This document shows positions 11,386 through 23,368 of a stretch of DNA of 64,000 bases, piece by piece (within the stretch, counting starts at the first letter, position 1; every line of letters begins with the position of its first letter). The notes beneath the pieces were generated by a model. That model was not told where the DNA came from, searched no databases, and saw only the letters and a list, made by a program, of their open reading frames with translations. The position numbers were made by a program, and so were the translations under genes. The stretch comes from Sisyra terminalis (taxonomy: Eukaryota; Arthropoda; Insecta; Neuroptera; Sisyridae): positions 7,068,001-7,132,000 of the forward strand of contig OY292280.1 of the NCBI GenBank assembly GCA_958496175.1. Reading direction: 5' to 3'.

Positions 11386-11396
11386 TCTTTTATATG
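11386..11396 (-). promoter_or_regulatory. TATA box of ERp60
   Basis: CATATAAAAG on the minus strand lies about 100 bases upstream of the ATG at 11289. It predicts transcription start near 11360 and a ~70-base leader. Confidence 0.55.
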
Positions 11397-11420
11397 TATT
11401 CGCCGAATCAGTGTAAAAGA

Positions 11421-11463
11421 CCACGTACTATAATTGCGTTGTCGAGTTCTGATTGGTCGACGT
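11421..11463 (-). promoter_or_regulatory. CCAAT box and ACGT-core elements upstream of ERp60 (possible unfolded-protein response sites)
   Basis: Plus-strand CCACGT (11421-11426) and ATTGGTCGACGT (11452-11463) lie 30-75 bases upstream of the TATA box. The latter has one mismatch to ERSE-II (ATTGGnCCACG) and provides a CCAAT box on minus. ER chaperone genes are commonly induced through such sites by ATF6/XBP1-type factors. Function is inferred. Confidence 0.4.
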
Positions 11464-11464
11464 T

Positions 11465-13284
11465 TCATGTGAAGTACACTCCGGTTATTTAGTTGATTTT
11501 TTAGGGATTTCTAGTTACTTTTTTTAAATGAATTAATTGAAGTTGTTTCATGGGAAATTTCGGTGGAAAAAGTTCTCGAATGGTTTTTCTCAGTGAAAAT
11601 TGGTTTTTCAACGGATTTTTGGAGGCTTTTATGGAGTGATTGTGGTAATTTGGTTGGTGGAAAGTTGCAGGTTGCAAGTGGCCGGAAAGTAGTGCCATCT
11701 GGTGATGGCGGCATTCAATTTTATTTGGGTGGGGTGAAGTTACCATTCTTTTTAAGTTTAAATGTCCATATATTGGTTAAAGTGAGTTGGAGAATATTAT
11801 TTAGAAAGTGCTCTTCTGTTTCTACAGGCTCAATTTGCCGGTATTGGTGGAAAATTTGTTGGTGTATGTGTGTTTTTGTCATTAGGTGAGTTTTCGTTGA
11901 TCTGCCGCCAGTGAGCAAGCGGCTTGCCAAGTGAAAAGACGTTTCGCGTTGATATTTACCTGAAAAACGAACCAATTTTTCATTTACCTCGAATGAATTT
12001 TAAGTTAATTTTTTTATATCACCCCGAATAGGTCCCATTCAACCCGGCATTGCCATTGAGAAGCTTAGTTAAGTGCAAAACAAAAGAGAAACGGTGTAAA
12101 TATTTAAACTTTTACCACACGAACCTTACACTAGTGTACACTCGGACAAATAGTGCGGTTTAAGTTTCCCGGTTGAAAACTCATTTGTTTCATTTTGGCC
12201 ATTTTCCGCTAATCAAATCGACGGCTAAGATCTTCTAAAACAATGACTCATTGATCTTTTGGAAGAAATCATCGAGTAAGCATCGAAAAAACTATGATTT
12301 TAAACCATGTGGAGAAAAGCGAAGCGACCTTCAGTGCTGGTCTTTGGTGTCAAATGAAATAAAAAAAGAAAAAAAAATGCCTCAACTATTCAACCACTTT
12401 TATTCATCCAATTCTCATTTCCAATAAGCTACACGAAATTTGACTTAGATCGTCTTTTATCTACACTAACAAACAACTATAAACAATTTCAAACAAAAGA
12501 CAGTCAAGGTAAACAAAAAACTATCAACTCACGAGCGTCCCATTTAAAAATGCATTTGATCAATTGAAAAATGAGAATTTTACACTAAAATTAAACCATC
12601 GTGAACATATTTGTGCTTCTGGCATTTATTTTTGTGGTTCCGAAGTGATGTGCGTTGTCAATGTGCTAAAAATTGTGTTAATTAATTAATCAGGGCAATA
12701 AAAGAAAATTGGAAAAACAGTTAACATTATGGTGCTAGCAAGCAGCCGCATCTAATGAATTCACGGTATGTAATTGTGCTACGAATTTTCCAAGAAAATA
12801 TCCAATTCCAAAATTCTTCCATAAAGTCATCCATACCTAGTGCCATATACCTCTTATCACCTAAATCGGCTACTATTAAATCAATGCTATTATTAAACAA
12901 TTTCAAGGTAAAACAAATGCATCATACCTATTACTAATAATAGTAAACATTTTCCACGAAAACTATGAAATTTTATGATTTTATGTCACAAATATTCGTC
13001 AAAACATTATATTTCTTTGTTCTACAAAATTGTATCTCCTTAATGAAACTTGTTTGCATTCCTTTCGATTTCTATTGCCATATTATCTAAAAATGCATGC
13101 AACTATTGATACTTGGGAATACCGGCTCCAGGCGATAAGGCAAGGATGCGACGCATCCGGGTGCCACATGCAAGAAGTCCTGAAACCCGTCAATTCCAAT
13201 AACCCAAAATAAAATATTCGAAGTTCTTCTATTGCCTTATTAACATTGGAGAAAAAAAATCAGCTCTTGTCCTTTTTACAACAG
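11465..13284. other. relatively unique intergenic DNA upstream of ERp60
   Basis: Few repeats are visible. The longest ORF (11563-11889, plus) has no recognisable domain and I do not call it. A donor-like ACG|GTATGT at 12762-12767 might end a noncoding exon, but nothing links it to a gene. Confidence 0.35.
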
Positions 13285-13485
13285 TCAAATCTGGCAACGT
13301 TGCATTTTCTACTTTGTTCTTTTTTTTTTTTAATTTAATTCACGAATAAATCGGTCTAAAATGAAAATTTAATCACAAAAGAGAAAAGTAGACCATATCA
13401 ACAACAAAAAAATCGCGGATAGATTAAAAAACAAAATAGGAAATGCAACGTTGCCAAATTTGACCGACCTTAAAACAAACCTGAG
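13285..13485. mobile_element. MITE family A, strongly diverged copy
   Basis: Keeps TCTGGCAACGTTGCATTTTC at the left and GCAACGTTGCCAAATTTGAC at the right. Ends and loop are altered, so it is an older copy. Confidence 0.7.
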
Positions 13486-14430
13486 CCGATTTTTTATTTT
13501 CCCAAATTTTCCTTATTGATGCAAAACTGGATACCTGGAGTTTTGTATGGTCAACTGCGTGTCTTAAGTAAAACAAATGACAATCGCTTGGTACCAAGTC
13601 CCAACTATAAGTTGGATGGAAAAGAACTTCCCAACCAAAGCGTAATTCTACTGCGAATTTATTTAGTAAAATTTCGACTATTAGATACCAAAATATGGTA
13701 TAAAATATCCTTCTGGTCTTATAATAAAATCATGCAGATCTTTAAACTTGTCGTTTGTCACCATTGTTTTTTGGGGGCAAAGTTCAACTTGATTATGTTT
13801 GGTTAATGATTGCCAAATCAAAATTTGGTTTTTGCGGTTCCTAAGTCTGCTTTATGAAAAGACTTGAAAATTTCATGGTCGATCTTCAATTCTTCGTCGA
13901 TACCAACATTCATCTCTGTTGAATTGGTCTTCCAGACCGGAATGCATCTTTGATACTGAAACCCAATGGCTGTTACAGTACCTATTTTCCTTCTAGGCAA
14001 ACCAGGCAATTTATCGTTTTTTTTTTGGTCATCCCCATCTTTGACGGGGTTTTCTTTACATATGAATTAACCAATCATCATGATTGCAATAAAAATGAGA
14101 AATCCATTCATTTGTCTTTTTAATAAATATAAATAAATCCATTTAAAAATATTTATAAAACCAGATATGGAATCTTTCGGGAAATAATGGATTACTTATC
14201 CCTAAACTAATATAAGCATTTCTCTTTCACATATGTCCATTGTTTTTATCTGAATAAAAAACGTTTTTCTAAATTTCATGAAAATTATTTTTTTGTTGAC
14301 TTCTTTATCTTTCACATACCAACAATACAAGATGGCGCAAATGTTATCACCTGATACTTTTGGATCGTGTTTATTTGGTGTCTAATTCTTTTTTCGTTGA
14401 GTAGAAAAAAATGGTATCCCCCGGCAACTA
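13486..14430. other. intergenic DNA
   Basis: No supported gene. 13585-13645 (CTTGGTACCAAGTCCCAAC, AAAGAACTTCCCA) faintly matches the family F repeats at 33240 and 42020. Confidence 0.3.
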
Positions 14431-14439
14431 TTGGTTGCC

Positions 14440-15340
14440 GGCAGAATTGGTGAGCATAGGAGTTCGATTTATGACATTTTCCATCATTCTTACCAGAATT
14501 TTTGGTGGTGGTTCTTGCCTTTTTGATGAATTTTCTCTATAAAGGCTTCAAAAGTCTTAGGTTTATTGGCATAGACTTGTGACTTCAAGAAACCCTACAA
14601 AAATAAATCTAGAACGGTTAAATCGGGTGATTTGCTGGCTAGTACAAAACAGAATTACCAAATCAGAAATTATGCAACCCGGAAATGCAGCTTTAAGGAT
14701 TTCGGTTGTGGGTTGTGCAGTATGCGGCGCTGCTCCATCCTGTTGGAACCACACGTTCTCCAGTACTAATTCGTCCAGTTGAGGTAGAAGAAAGTAATTA
14801 GAATGTTTGACCCGCGGCATTTTCGAAAAAAAATAACACCCGATGATGCCTCCAGCGTAAATAGTATGCCATACTGTAACTTAGAGCGGGTGTTATGGTT
14901 CTTCGTGTATTATACGCGGATTTTCGGTGCTTCAAAAGTGATAATTCTACGTATCCATAAAGATGGGAATGGGTCTCATCGCTTATAAAGATTTTCGATG
15001 AAATATCTTCCTCAAGTTTGGGATTCAGGATGGCTTAAGCGTAGTTTCATGCGCTTGGCGCTCAACAGTTAACAGCTGATGTACTATTTGCATTTTGTGA
15101 GGGACCTTCTTCAAGTCTTTCACCAAAATTCTTTGTAAAGACCGCCGATTGATCTGGTTGATACCCTGGAGTCCCCTGGAACATCATCAGCCACAGCCGC
15201 GATATTATCACCAGAACGAGGGATCCGGGGTCCCTAGACCTAACAGCATCTCGGGGTTTTCCATGTCCTTCTAGGCGAATAGCTAAACGTTGTAATGTTT
15301 ACCCCATTGGTGGTGGACGACCAGGAAACCTACGTTTAAG
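14440..15340 (-). pseudogene. decayed Tc1/mariner-superfamily transposase
   Basis: On the minus strand, pieces of an insect Tc1/mariner-like transposase appear in order across frames: FISDETHSHLYGY near 14970-14930, FFFENAAGQTF near 14835-14800, then VWFQQDGAAPHTA near 14755-14715 with the usual FPGCIIS after it. The second catalytic-region motif and the PPxSPDL region are broken by frameshifts. No intact ORF remains, so it cannot make transposase. A related fragment is at 51100-51300. Confidence 0.75.
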
Positions 15341-15544
15341 TAGGTACTACGCCAATATCACCAATAAATCATTACGTAATAAAAATGAAGGAATTATTCC
15401 GCGTTATTAAGGAGGATAAATATTTAGGTGTTTTTTATCTGTTTATTTCATAATGTCAATGCAGAACTAGCATTTATGGCCATTTTCAAGTTATAGTATC
15501 GTCCGATAGGATAAGATAATATGAAAGAAAGTATTCCAATTCTG

Positions 15545-15890
15545 CCATGATGGGAAATGTGGCGCCGCCATCAGTATGTTTAGAGTACTATCTTCAACCT
15601 TTAGCATAAAAGTACTAAGCACTGGCTGTTAACTCTTTAAGAATAGCCCAACTTGTTAGGATAATTGTGGAATAGCTGTATAGAGTGTTTGCTGCAGGTA
15701 GAAAGAGATAGAAATTCGGATTTTCTATCTCTTTCTACCTGCATCAAACACTCTATACAGCTATTCCACAATTATCCTAACAAGTTGGGCTATCCTTGTC
15801 TCGTTTTTGAGAGTTAACAACCCGTGGTACTAAGTTTTGGTTAGTTAGTATTCTGGATACACATGTGGTGGCGCCACATTTCCTATTATT
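15545..15890. mobile_element. TGGCGCCACC palindromic element (family D) split by a family C MITE
   Basis: Outer arms AATGTGGCGCCGCCATCAGT and TGTGGTGGCGCCACATTTCC. Uninterrupted copies at about 29035, 29545 and 29980 show the continuous sequence AAGTACTAAG..TTTTGGTTAG without the insert. Confidence 0.8.
15620..15826. mobile_element. family C MITE with perfect TSD GTACTAAG
   Basis: Ends CACTGGCTGTTAAC and GTTAACAACCCGTG. GTACTAAG occurs at 15612-15619 and 15827-15834. The host repeat gives the empty site, confirming the insertion. Confidence 0.95.
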
Positions 15891-17025
15891 TATTGCAGAA
15901 TACCTTCTTTTATATTACCTTAGGACAGGATGATGATTTTGGCGCCACCTTGTATTTAAGTATTTCAACGAATTGTGGAAAAGTCTGCACCCTTTGCTTA
16001 GCGAGCAATGAGCTATGTTTCTCCCCTTCCACCTAACGATAGTTGAAGTATCAAATATTACTCGTCGATTAATCGATTAGTATTATTAATTATTATCAGG
16101 CAGGAACTTAAAGTCTCCCGTTTCTTTTTCGTATCATTAGTAATGCTGAGCAATGGTTTTTTTTTATTTATTTAAAGTGCTACGTTTTACGAACGTTAAA
16201 AATTGACCGAACATATTTCTGGACATTAACTACGTTAGCTCTCCCGAATAATTCCCAGGAGTCTCGTTCGGCCGGCAATTTATCTAAGGTCTAAGGAAAA
16301 TTTCAGTGCTTAGTTTTAACGATTAGCGAGGAAAGTTTCGTTAAGTTGGAGAAGAAAAAAAAAGAATTAAGTGAAATAGCCTTGAATTTGTTGTAGTGGT
16401 ATCGTCGGGGGTTTGGTCTTTGTATGGACGCGGAAATTAATCAGACAATTTGTAATTATTCTGTAATTGATTTGTAATTGTTGACAATTGAATCATAAAA
16501 GATATACTTAAACATTGAATTATGAATCAAAAAAAAATCTATAGTGGCTCCCTCTGTTAAAACGCTACAGTATTACTCCAATCAAGTGATCGTCCATTAT
16601 AATATTAACTTGAATTTAGAATATTTATGGTAGGTTTGATTTCCAGTGGTGTTCCTTGCATGTTGGTTAAAATAATATGATTGAAAACTCGATTAACTTG
16701 TATCCTTATTTTAGTGGCGGATTTACAAATTTGCCGCCTTTACTGACTTCTGAAATTCGATACTCTATACCGTAATCATATTGATTACATTTATTCTATC
16801 AGTGGAATTGCAATTTGTGCTTTATCACCGTAATTAAATCGACTCTTCCTGTGATTAGTAAATTTTTAGACCAAATGTGCCGCCCTCTGATATTTGCGAC
16901 CCTAGACTTCAGCCTGCTGGTAATTCTGCCATTGGTTTATTTTCATGTTGATTTTTTCTTGGTTAGTCTAGTTCCCGTGTTCAATGATTTCAAAATCTGT
17001 ATTTAAAGTTTATATTTGGTGGACG
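15891..17025. other. intergenic DNA, no gene seen
   Basis: Nothing I can support. ACAGGATGATGATTTTGGCG at 15925 recurs at about 52868. Confidence 0.3.
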
Positions 17026-17027
17026 AG

Positions 17028-17155
17028 TGGTCAAGGTGGCCGCTTGAAACTTGTAAGCTCTTGGTTCGAATGTTGCAACGGGCAAATTTCTAACTACGGA
17101 TTTTTATTAATGCTAGAGTCGCTATAGACCTTAGTTGTTAAAAAAAGCGACGGTA
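17028..17155 (+). repeat. tRNA-derived SINE, best-preserved copy
   Basis: Box A-like GGTGGACGAGTGGTCAAGG and box B-like GGTTCGAAT are spaced as in a tRNA of the Ser/Leu kind. A body follows with ACGGATTTTTATTAATGCTA, ending in AAAAAAAGCGACGGTAA. The internal Pol III promoter looks partly intact. Confidence 0.7.
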
Positions 17156-17182
17156 AATAACTGTTAAAAAGTTTCTATTATG

Positions 17183-17348
17183 CAGTAAAACGCTGATTAT
17201 CCGAAGTAATTGGGACTGAAGTCGATTCGGATAATCGAAAATTCGGATAATCGGACTTTATTAACATATGTACAAACCATTGTTTCGTAACTGATTACGC
17301 TTAGGACCGATTCGGTTAATCGGCGTTCGGATAAACGGTGTTCTACTG
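17183..17348. mobile_element. pogo/Tigger-type MITE
   Basis: About 166 bp with ends CAGTAAAACGCTGATTATCC and GGATAAACGGTGTTCTACTG. CAGTAnAAC..ATTATCCGAA is characteristic of pogo/Tigger inverted repeats. No ORF. Confidence 0.75.
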
Positions 17349-17639
17349 TACTTGAAAGCCGAAGTTGTGGCAATCATTGAAAATCTTGAAAATAAAAAAA
17401 TTATCGCGAGCTACTGATGTTGGACGAGTTGGCGACCGTTGGTCTAGAGGGATTTGAAGTATTTTAAAGGGTGACAATAGTAGCAACCACTCTTTGTCAA
17501 TTCACCCCTAATATAAAGGGGGCAAACAGGGTGGCGTACTCAATTTAAAAAAATGCCATTAAGATGATCTGATCGGAAACTTTTCTTACGTATTAAGTTT
17601 GCTCCATGAAAATTAATGGAAAATGCAATATATCCCAAT

Positions 17640-18330
17640 ATAATTGGATTTTTCCAGCCAACTTTGATTAAAATCATATCATATCAATTGATTGGATTGA
17701 TCGAATCACGACAGTGACTAGTATAACTTTAAACTGGGAAAAAAATCTTTAGTACTCTGATTTTCTTAGAAAATTTTGATTAAATTTTAATTACTCTTAA
17801 AGAGCAAGTTAACCCCTTTTCTAAGGGTCCATATTTTCCCGTAAATAGTGGCATTTATAATCAAAATAAGATTTTTTCTCCAACTATAATCTCCGAGTTA
17901 TACTGTGTATCCAATATATAGAATATATTGCGGTCCAATTTATGTAGTATAATTTATTATAATAATATATAAAAATCATATCATAAATTTCAACAGAAGT
18001 TCAAACAAAAATATTTGTGACGTATTGCCCAGATACGTATTTCGATTGCCAAGCAACCTTTCTCAGTGGTCATCAAGTAGTTTGGATCACTCCGTAACTG
18101 CTTTGCGATGATTCACACAGTGTGAATCATTCACAAATGATTGTTTGGCAATCGAAATACGTATCTGAGCAATACGTCACAAATATTATATATATAAACT
18201 TCTGTTCAAATTTATGTTTATGGTATGATTTTTATATATTATTATATAAAATTATACTACATAAATTCGACCGCAATATATTCTATATATTGTATGCACA
18301 TTATTGAACTTATTTTCTACTGTACATCTT
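17640..18330. mobile_element. foldback family B plus associated flank
   Basis: 17895-18330 is a family B palindrome. 17640-17890 (TCAATTGATTGGATTGATCG, CCTTTTCTAAGGGTCCATAT) recurs inverted at 25500-25705, also next to family B, so the mobile or duplicated unit may be larger than the palindrome. Confidence 0.65.
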
Positions 18331-18608
18331 TTTCCCTCTAAATACTATTCAAAATTCATAAAATTCCGTGACTTTCAATGACCACTAGAAACCCTAAGTA
18401 TAAATCTCCTTATTTCCATGAAGAACAAATTCTCACTATAAAAAGTAACCGTTTTGGAATTTTTATTTCAATTGCCGGAATTTCAAGGCTGTAAATCAAA
18501 GACTTGGTTACAACAAGATGAGACCACTTGCCACATATATGGAATATCGATCGCAGCTGTAGCTAAATTATTTCCAAAAAAAGTTTTGTCGAAGAAACGT
18601 AATAAATA

Positions 18609-19091
18609 GACGGAAACTCTGATTTTTTATTTTTAAATTTCTATATCTCAGCGTCATTTCTTGGGTTCGCTTTTACCGAAGATGGGTTTTTCTCAGAATT
18701 AAACGCCCTACAAAAGTGCCCATTGCGACAAAGTCGTAACTCACACCGGTGAGGTAGTACGGGCCACTGAACCTGAATTTTCCATAAAATTCGCGTTTTT
18801 TTTGCATTTATCTCGTAAATAACAAGAGCTACGGAAAAATTATAAATGGAAAACTTGTAGAGAATTTGATTTTCTACAAAAAAGGTCCTGTAGACCAAAT
18901 CGCTAAGATCAATATTAAACGAGATATTTCGAGATAAACGAGATATTCACCGGTGTGAGTTACGATATTGTCGCAATGGGCACTTTTGTAGAGCGTTTAA
19001 TTCTGAGAAAAAACCATCTTCAGTAAAAGCGATCCCATGAAATGCCGCTGAGATATAGAAATTTAAAAATAAAAAATCAGAGTTTCCGTGT
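18609..19091. mobile_element. ~480-bp foldback element
   Basis: Arms start CGGAAACTCTGATTTTTTAT and end ATAAAAAATCAGAGTTTCCG. Each ~170-base arm contains GTGCCCATTGCGACAA or its complement and the CACACCGGTG palindrome. Confidence 0.8.
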
Positions 19092-19564
19092 ATTTTCAAT
19101 GGGAAATCTTTACACGTCTTGGTCGAGGACTTAAAATTAATATTAAGGGCTCAAACTTTCAGAGAATTTTTTTTTAGTATTTCCAACAAAATTTCACGAT
19201 GGGATCAAAAAAAAAAGTAAAAAAAAATCACCCTAATATACAGTGGCATTCATATTAAAGAGGATACAATTTTTGTGTATAACTAATAATTCTTAATCGA
19301 AAAAAATCTTAATCGGTGACTAAATAATTCATGTTTTTGAACCATCAAATTGAAAGAATAAGCCAATAGCCAACACATACCAGTTTTGGAGAGTCCACCT
19401 TGACCACTCGGTCACCAGTTATCCAGGATAACCCAACACTGTCGCTTCTTGGCTTATTGGGTTTCTTGGGTCCCTATTTTTGGTTCGGTAGTTTTGGAAG
19501 TTTCTTTGCACTCCCAAATCTAATCCACTTTTAAGATTATAGGTTGGTTGTAGGAATGTTAAAA

Positions 19565-19623
19565 CATCGATATTTATGAACGATATATCGAAGGTTGATA
19601 ACAATCGATGTATCGTTTGCATC
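19565..19623. repeat. ATCGAT-motif cluster ending in CGTTTGCATCC
   Basis: ATCGATATTTATGAACGATA and ATCGATGTATCGTTTGCATC; the last string recurs at 56050-56071. Confidence 0.5.
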
Positions 19624-20170
19624 CCGAGTCGGGAGAAATATTTTTGAAAATATTTTAAAAAAAAAAGAAGTTATCGTTTTAAGAGGGTGGGTGGGTGAAA
19701 AACAATTGAATCATTACGTTGGTTCATTGAAGTTACCAGTAAATGGTTTTAGTGGAAAGTAAAAAAAATCTCTTGTGGAATTATTTTAATTACACACTTT
19801 GATTTCACATTGTAACACTTTCTATTTGCGGTAAAAGATATATCAACACAATAAATTGCTTTTTTTTTGTTGGAAAAATGATCAATTTTCCTAAAAAATT
19901 TTCACTTTATTGGCATTTAAAAATCAATTTCTCCAATTATTTATTGCTTAATTTAAAAATTGGTATCTAATTAATTTGTTTTAGTAACTTAGACGGTTTA
20001 ATCATTCGCTGGTTTCATCCCTTAGTTTTCCTTATATTTTTTAATTTTTCCATAAAATGCAATTAGTTCATTAATTGAAGCACATAAATCTCGCGCTAGC
20101 TGCATCCGGTTTTAATAAAAATCTTATATAGGTTAAAGTGGGTGAAACTGCCCCCTTTTATGGGAATTTC

Positions 20171-20193
20171 AATATATATATATATATATATAC
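20171..20193. repeat. (TA)n microsatellite
   Basis: Uninterrupted TA dinucleotides, about 11 units. Confidence 0.9.
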
Positions 20194-20630
20194 ATTTTTT
20201 TTTAAAAGCAAAATGGCCGTTGAACATTACGGAAATATCATCTAATTACAGCATTAAATATTAATTACCAATTTTACTTTTCATGTAATTGCGGTTGTTT
20301 TATTGTGGGGAGTGGAAAGGGGAATATGAACATGGCATAATTATCTTTTTTTTTCAACTAGTCATTAGTTCATGCATTGTGAAATAAAAATATCAGTTCT
20401 ACTGAACTATTCTGTGACAAATAAAGTTCTCCCGGGCAATTAGTTAGAGGTTATGTTTTCAGCATATCTTAGGTTATGTTTTGTAGGGGAAAAGATATTC
20501 AACAAAGAACTGGGGAGGAAACAAACGAAGGTAATGAAACAATGATGAAGTCCTTTTAACAAAAAAATTCTTTGTTTTTCCACGATTTTTCTTTCAAATG
20601 AAAAATGCTAATATTTTCTTTGATTTAGTA

Positions 20631-20833
20631 CAGCGGTTCCTAACCTTTTTCAGCCGCGGACCCCCAAGGAAATCAAGCATAATGCCAAGGACCTCTGAGT
20701 GAAAAAAAGGTGCAATTTTCGGGCAATATTATATTTTTGTATTCCTTCATTAAATTACAAAATAAAAAACAAACTTTTTCAAATGGGACCGCGGACCCTC
20801 AGAGGTCCGCGGACCACAGGTTAGGAAACAATG
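20631..20833. mobile_element. hAT MITE of the CAGCGGTTCC type
   Basis: Starts CAGCGGTTCCTAACCTTTTT; the other end in reverse is CATTGTTTCCTAACCTGTGG. Flanks ATTTAGTA and CTTTAGTA match 7 of 8. The CAGnGGTTC..AACC terminus is typical of animal hAT MITEs. Confidence 0.8.
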
Positions 20834-20875
20834 CTTTAGTAGATTCAAAATTTGTTTTGTTTTAATAGTTTTACC

Positions 20876-21200
20876 CATGGGAGGGCCACTCAATCTTAAT
20901 TTTTTGTTTCTAAAAATGCTTAGTTCATCTCGACGAATATTGGCGGTGCTAGTGTAGGAGAGCCGATAACAACGGGACCTTATTTTAAATACTTTGCGCG
21001 CAATTTTCAAATTTTTATTTATTTTATTTCTGAAAAATGTAACCCCTACATAATAATGAAACTTCTATTAAAATTTAATTTTTTATTTACAATATTAAAA
21101 TACAGAACAAGAATATAACACTTTTTGGAATTATAAAATGTAAATAACCAAGAAATAAGATGATATGGCTTCTAGTTACAAAATTATAAAAACATGTTAA
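20876..21200. mobile_element. family E (CATGGGAGG) fragment
   Basis: Starts CATGGGAGGGCCACTCAATC and follows the left part of the elements at 31664 and 40140 for about 300 bases. The right end is not found. Confidence 0.5.
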
Positions 21201-21329
21201 AGGATATATTATAAAAATGCGCCCATATCCACAAAGTGGTTAGATGTGGATAGAAGTGGATCTCTAGTGGAACACGAAAAATATCGGCCATGAGCATGAG
21301 CGTAGTGATCGCTTAGTGGAACGCACCCT

Positions 21330-22640
21330 TAGAATATCAGAGTAGAATATAGAGGACCTGGGTTTCGTGCAATTGAACAAATTTTAATTTCGCGGTAGTT
21401 TTGTACATTGCAGTAGTGATAATAAGTAGTAGTTATAAAAATAGATAAAAAAATAAGATACTTTGGGTGGGTAATTGTGTTGTATCTTAATATAAAGTTT
21501 CATTAAATTCGGTTGTTCCGTTCTTTAGTTAAATCACCAGCGCATGCGATGTAAGAAAATTTTTTAGTAATTTTTTCACACATTATTGGAGTTTTAGTAT
21601 GGATCCCTAATTTTTTTGAAAATTGCATATAGCCTATGTTCATTGGAAATAGTGTAGCTTCTCAACAGTGAAAGAATTTTTCAAAATGGTCAAGTAGTTT
21701 TAGAGCCTATTCAAAGCAAACAAACAATTACATCTTTCCTTTTTATAATATTAGAGTAGATTATAGAGGAACTGAGTTTCGTGCAATTCAACAAATTTTA
21801 ATTTCGTGGTAGTTTTGTACATTGCAGTAGTTATAATAATAGATAAAAAACTAAGGTACTTTGGGTTTGTTGGCCAAATTCATGGACGTTTTGTGTTTTT
21901 TTCCGTATATTATTTTTAATATTGATATACTCGAGAAGAGGGCGTAGTGTTGAATATACGTAAGTCGGAAAGTTGAAAAGCATCGGTTCGTTTTACCGTT
22001 ATAAATAACATGTTTTCATTGGGAAAACGATACCGAATTCAATCATTATTATTGTTTGAAAGTTTTTTGGTAATTTTTTCACACATTATTGGAGTTTTAG
22101 TATGGATCCCTAATTTTTTTGAAAATTTGATATAGCCTATGTTCACCGGAAATAGAGAAGCTTTCTAACAGGGAAAGAATTTTTCAAATCGGTCAAGTAG
22201 TTTCGGAGCCTATTCAAAGCAAACAAACAATCAAACCTTTCCTCTTTATAATATTAGAGTAGATTATAGAGGAACTGGGTTTCGTGCAATTCAACAAATT
22301 TTAATTTCGTGGTAGTTTTGTACATTGCAGTAGTTATAATAATAGATAAAAAAATAAGGTACTTTGGGTTTGTTGGCCAAATTCATGGACGTTTTGTGTT
22401 TTTTTCCGTATATTATTTTTAATATTGATATACTCGAGAAGAGGGCGTAGTGTTGAATATACGTAAGTCGGAAATTTTAAAAGCATCGGTTCGTTTTACC
22501 GTTATAAATAACATGTTTTCATTGGGAAAACGACACCGAATTCAATCGTATTTTCTTACGTCTTCTGCGCCATTTTTCTATTCAAAGGGAATTTTCCTCT
22601 ATTGGAAAAATAATCTAGAAAAGCGGAGGATTTATCTGCA
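21330..22640. repeat. tandem copies of a LINE/Helitron-like 3' end
   Basis: Units beginning near 21335, 21751 and 22254 repeat GAGTAGATTATAGAGGAACT and AATACGTAAGTCGGAAA. The last two are ~503 bp apart. Each is preceded by AGCCTATTCAAAGCAAACAA and TTTATAATATTAGAGTA, wording seen at 3' ends of RTE-like LINEs in insects. No RT is encoded here. Confidence 0.55.
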
Positions 22641-23368
22641 CGAAAAGTAGTGATCTGTAGCTAGAATTTGTTGATTGAAAACGTATTAAGGAATCGGTTC
22701 GTAATTGAAATTGCAACAATGTGGATCGTGCATCCGATTATCCTTCAATGCAATATCGCTCGTCTTACATCCCTTCAATTTACGTCGCCTTATTGAATCC
22801 TGGATGTTCTCAAATCATAACCAACGACAAATTAATAAAAAAGGATAACTCCTCCAATCGATAAATGTCACATTGGACGACAAATTCATCTAAAAGATCA
22901 TTTTTAAAATGGAAACTTTCTTATTTGGGGTCGTTAATGACTTGCAGCTGGATCTTGACACAATTCGCTAATGCAATTTGGCCCCCAAATGGGTACCCAA
23001 GGGCGTGTCTGGTGTCACCAACTCTTCTTAGAAATATACATTCGGAACTCTTCTCTATACCTAAGCAAAATTGTTTCGGGTTCCTAGAAATTAGTCACCA
23101 CATTTAAACCTTAAACATCCCTGACCCATTAAATCTTCAACCAGAACAACAATAATTAAAAAAAAAAACAATATGACATCGAACATTTGTCAACTTTCCC
23201 ATCAAAAAGATATTTTATGAGCTTCCAAAATGAACAAAAAATAATTAATCAGGAGGCAAATTATCAAAGGTTATTATAGGGAAACCTTTGAAAGATCATA
23301 ATGAAACACTTCTAAATTTTAGGAGAAAGGATATCAAAATGTTGGTAATTCTGGATACTAGATAAGAG

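Noticed and set aside
12755..12767. Donor-like ACG|GTATGT as end of a Plexin A noncoding exon
   Set aside because: 25 kb from the coding exon with no evidence linking them; a transcript would be needed.
17028..17100. A functional tRNA gene
   Set aside because: The head cannot form a full cloverleaf by eye and recurs fused to the same non-tRNA body, so it is a SINE.
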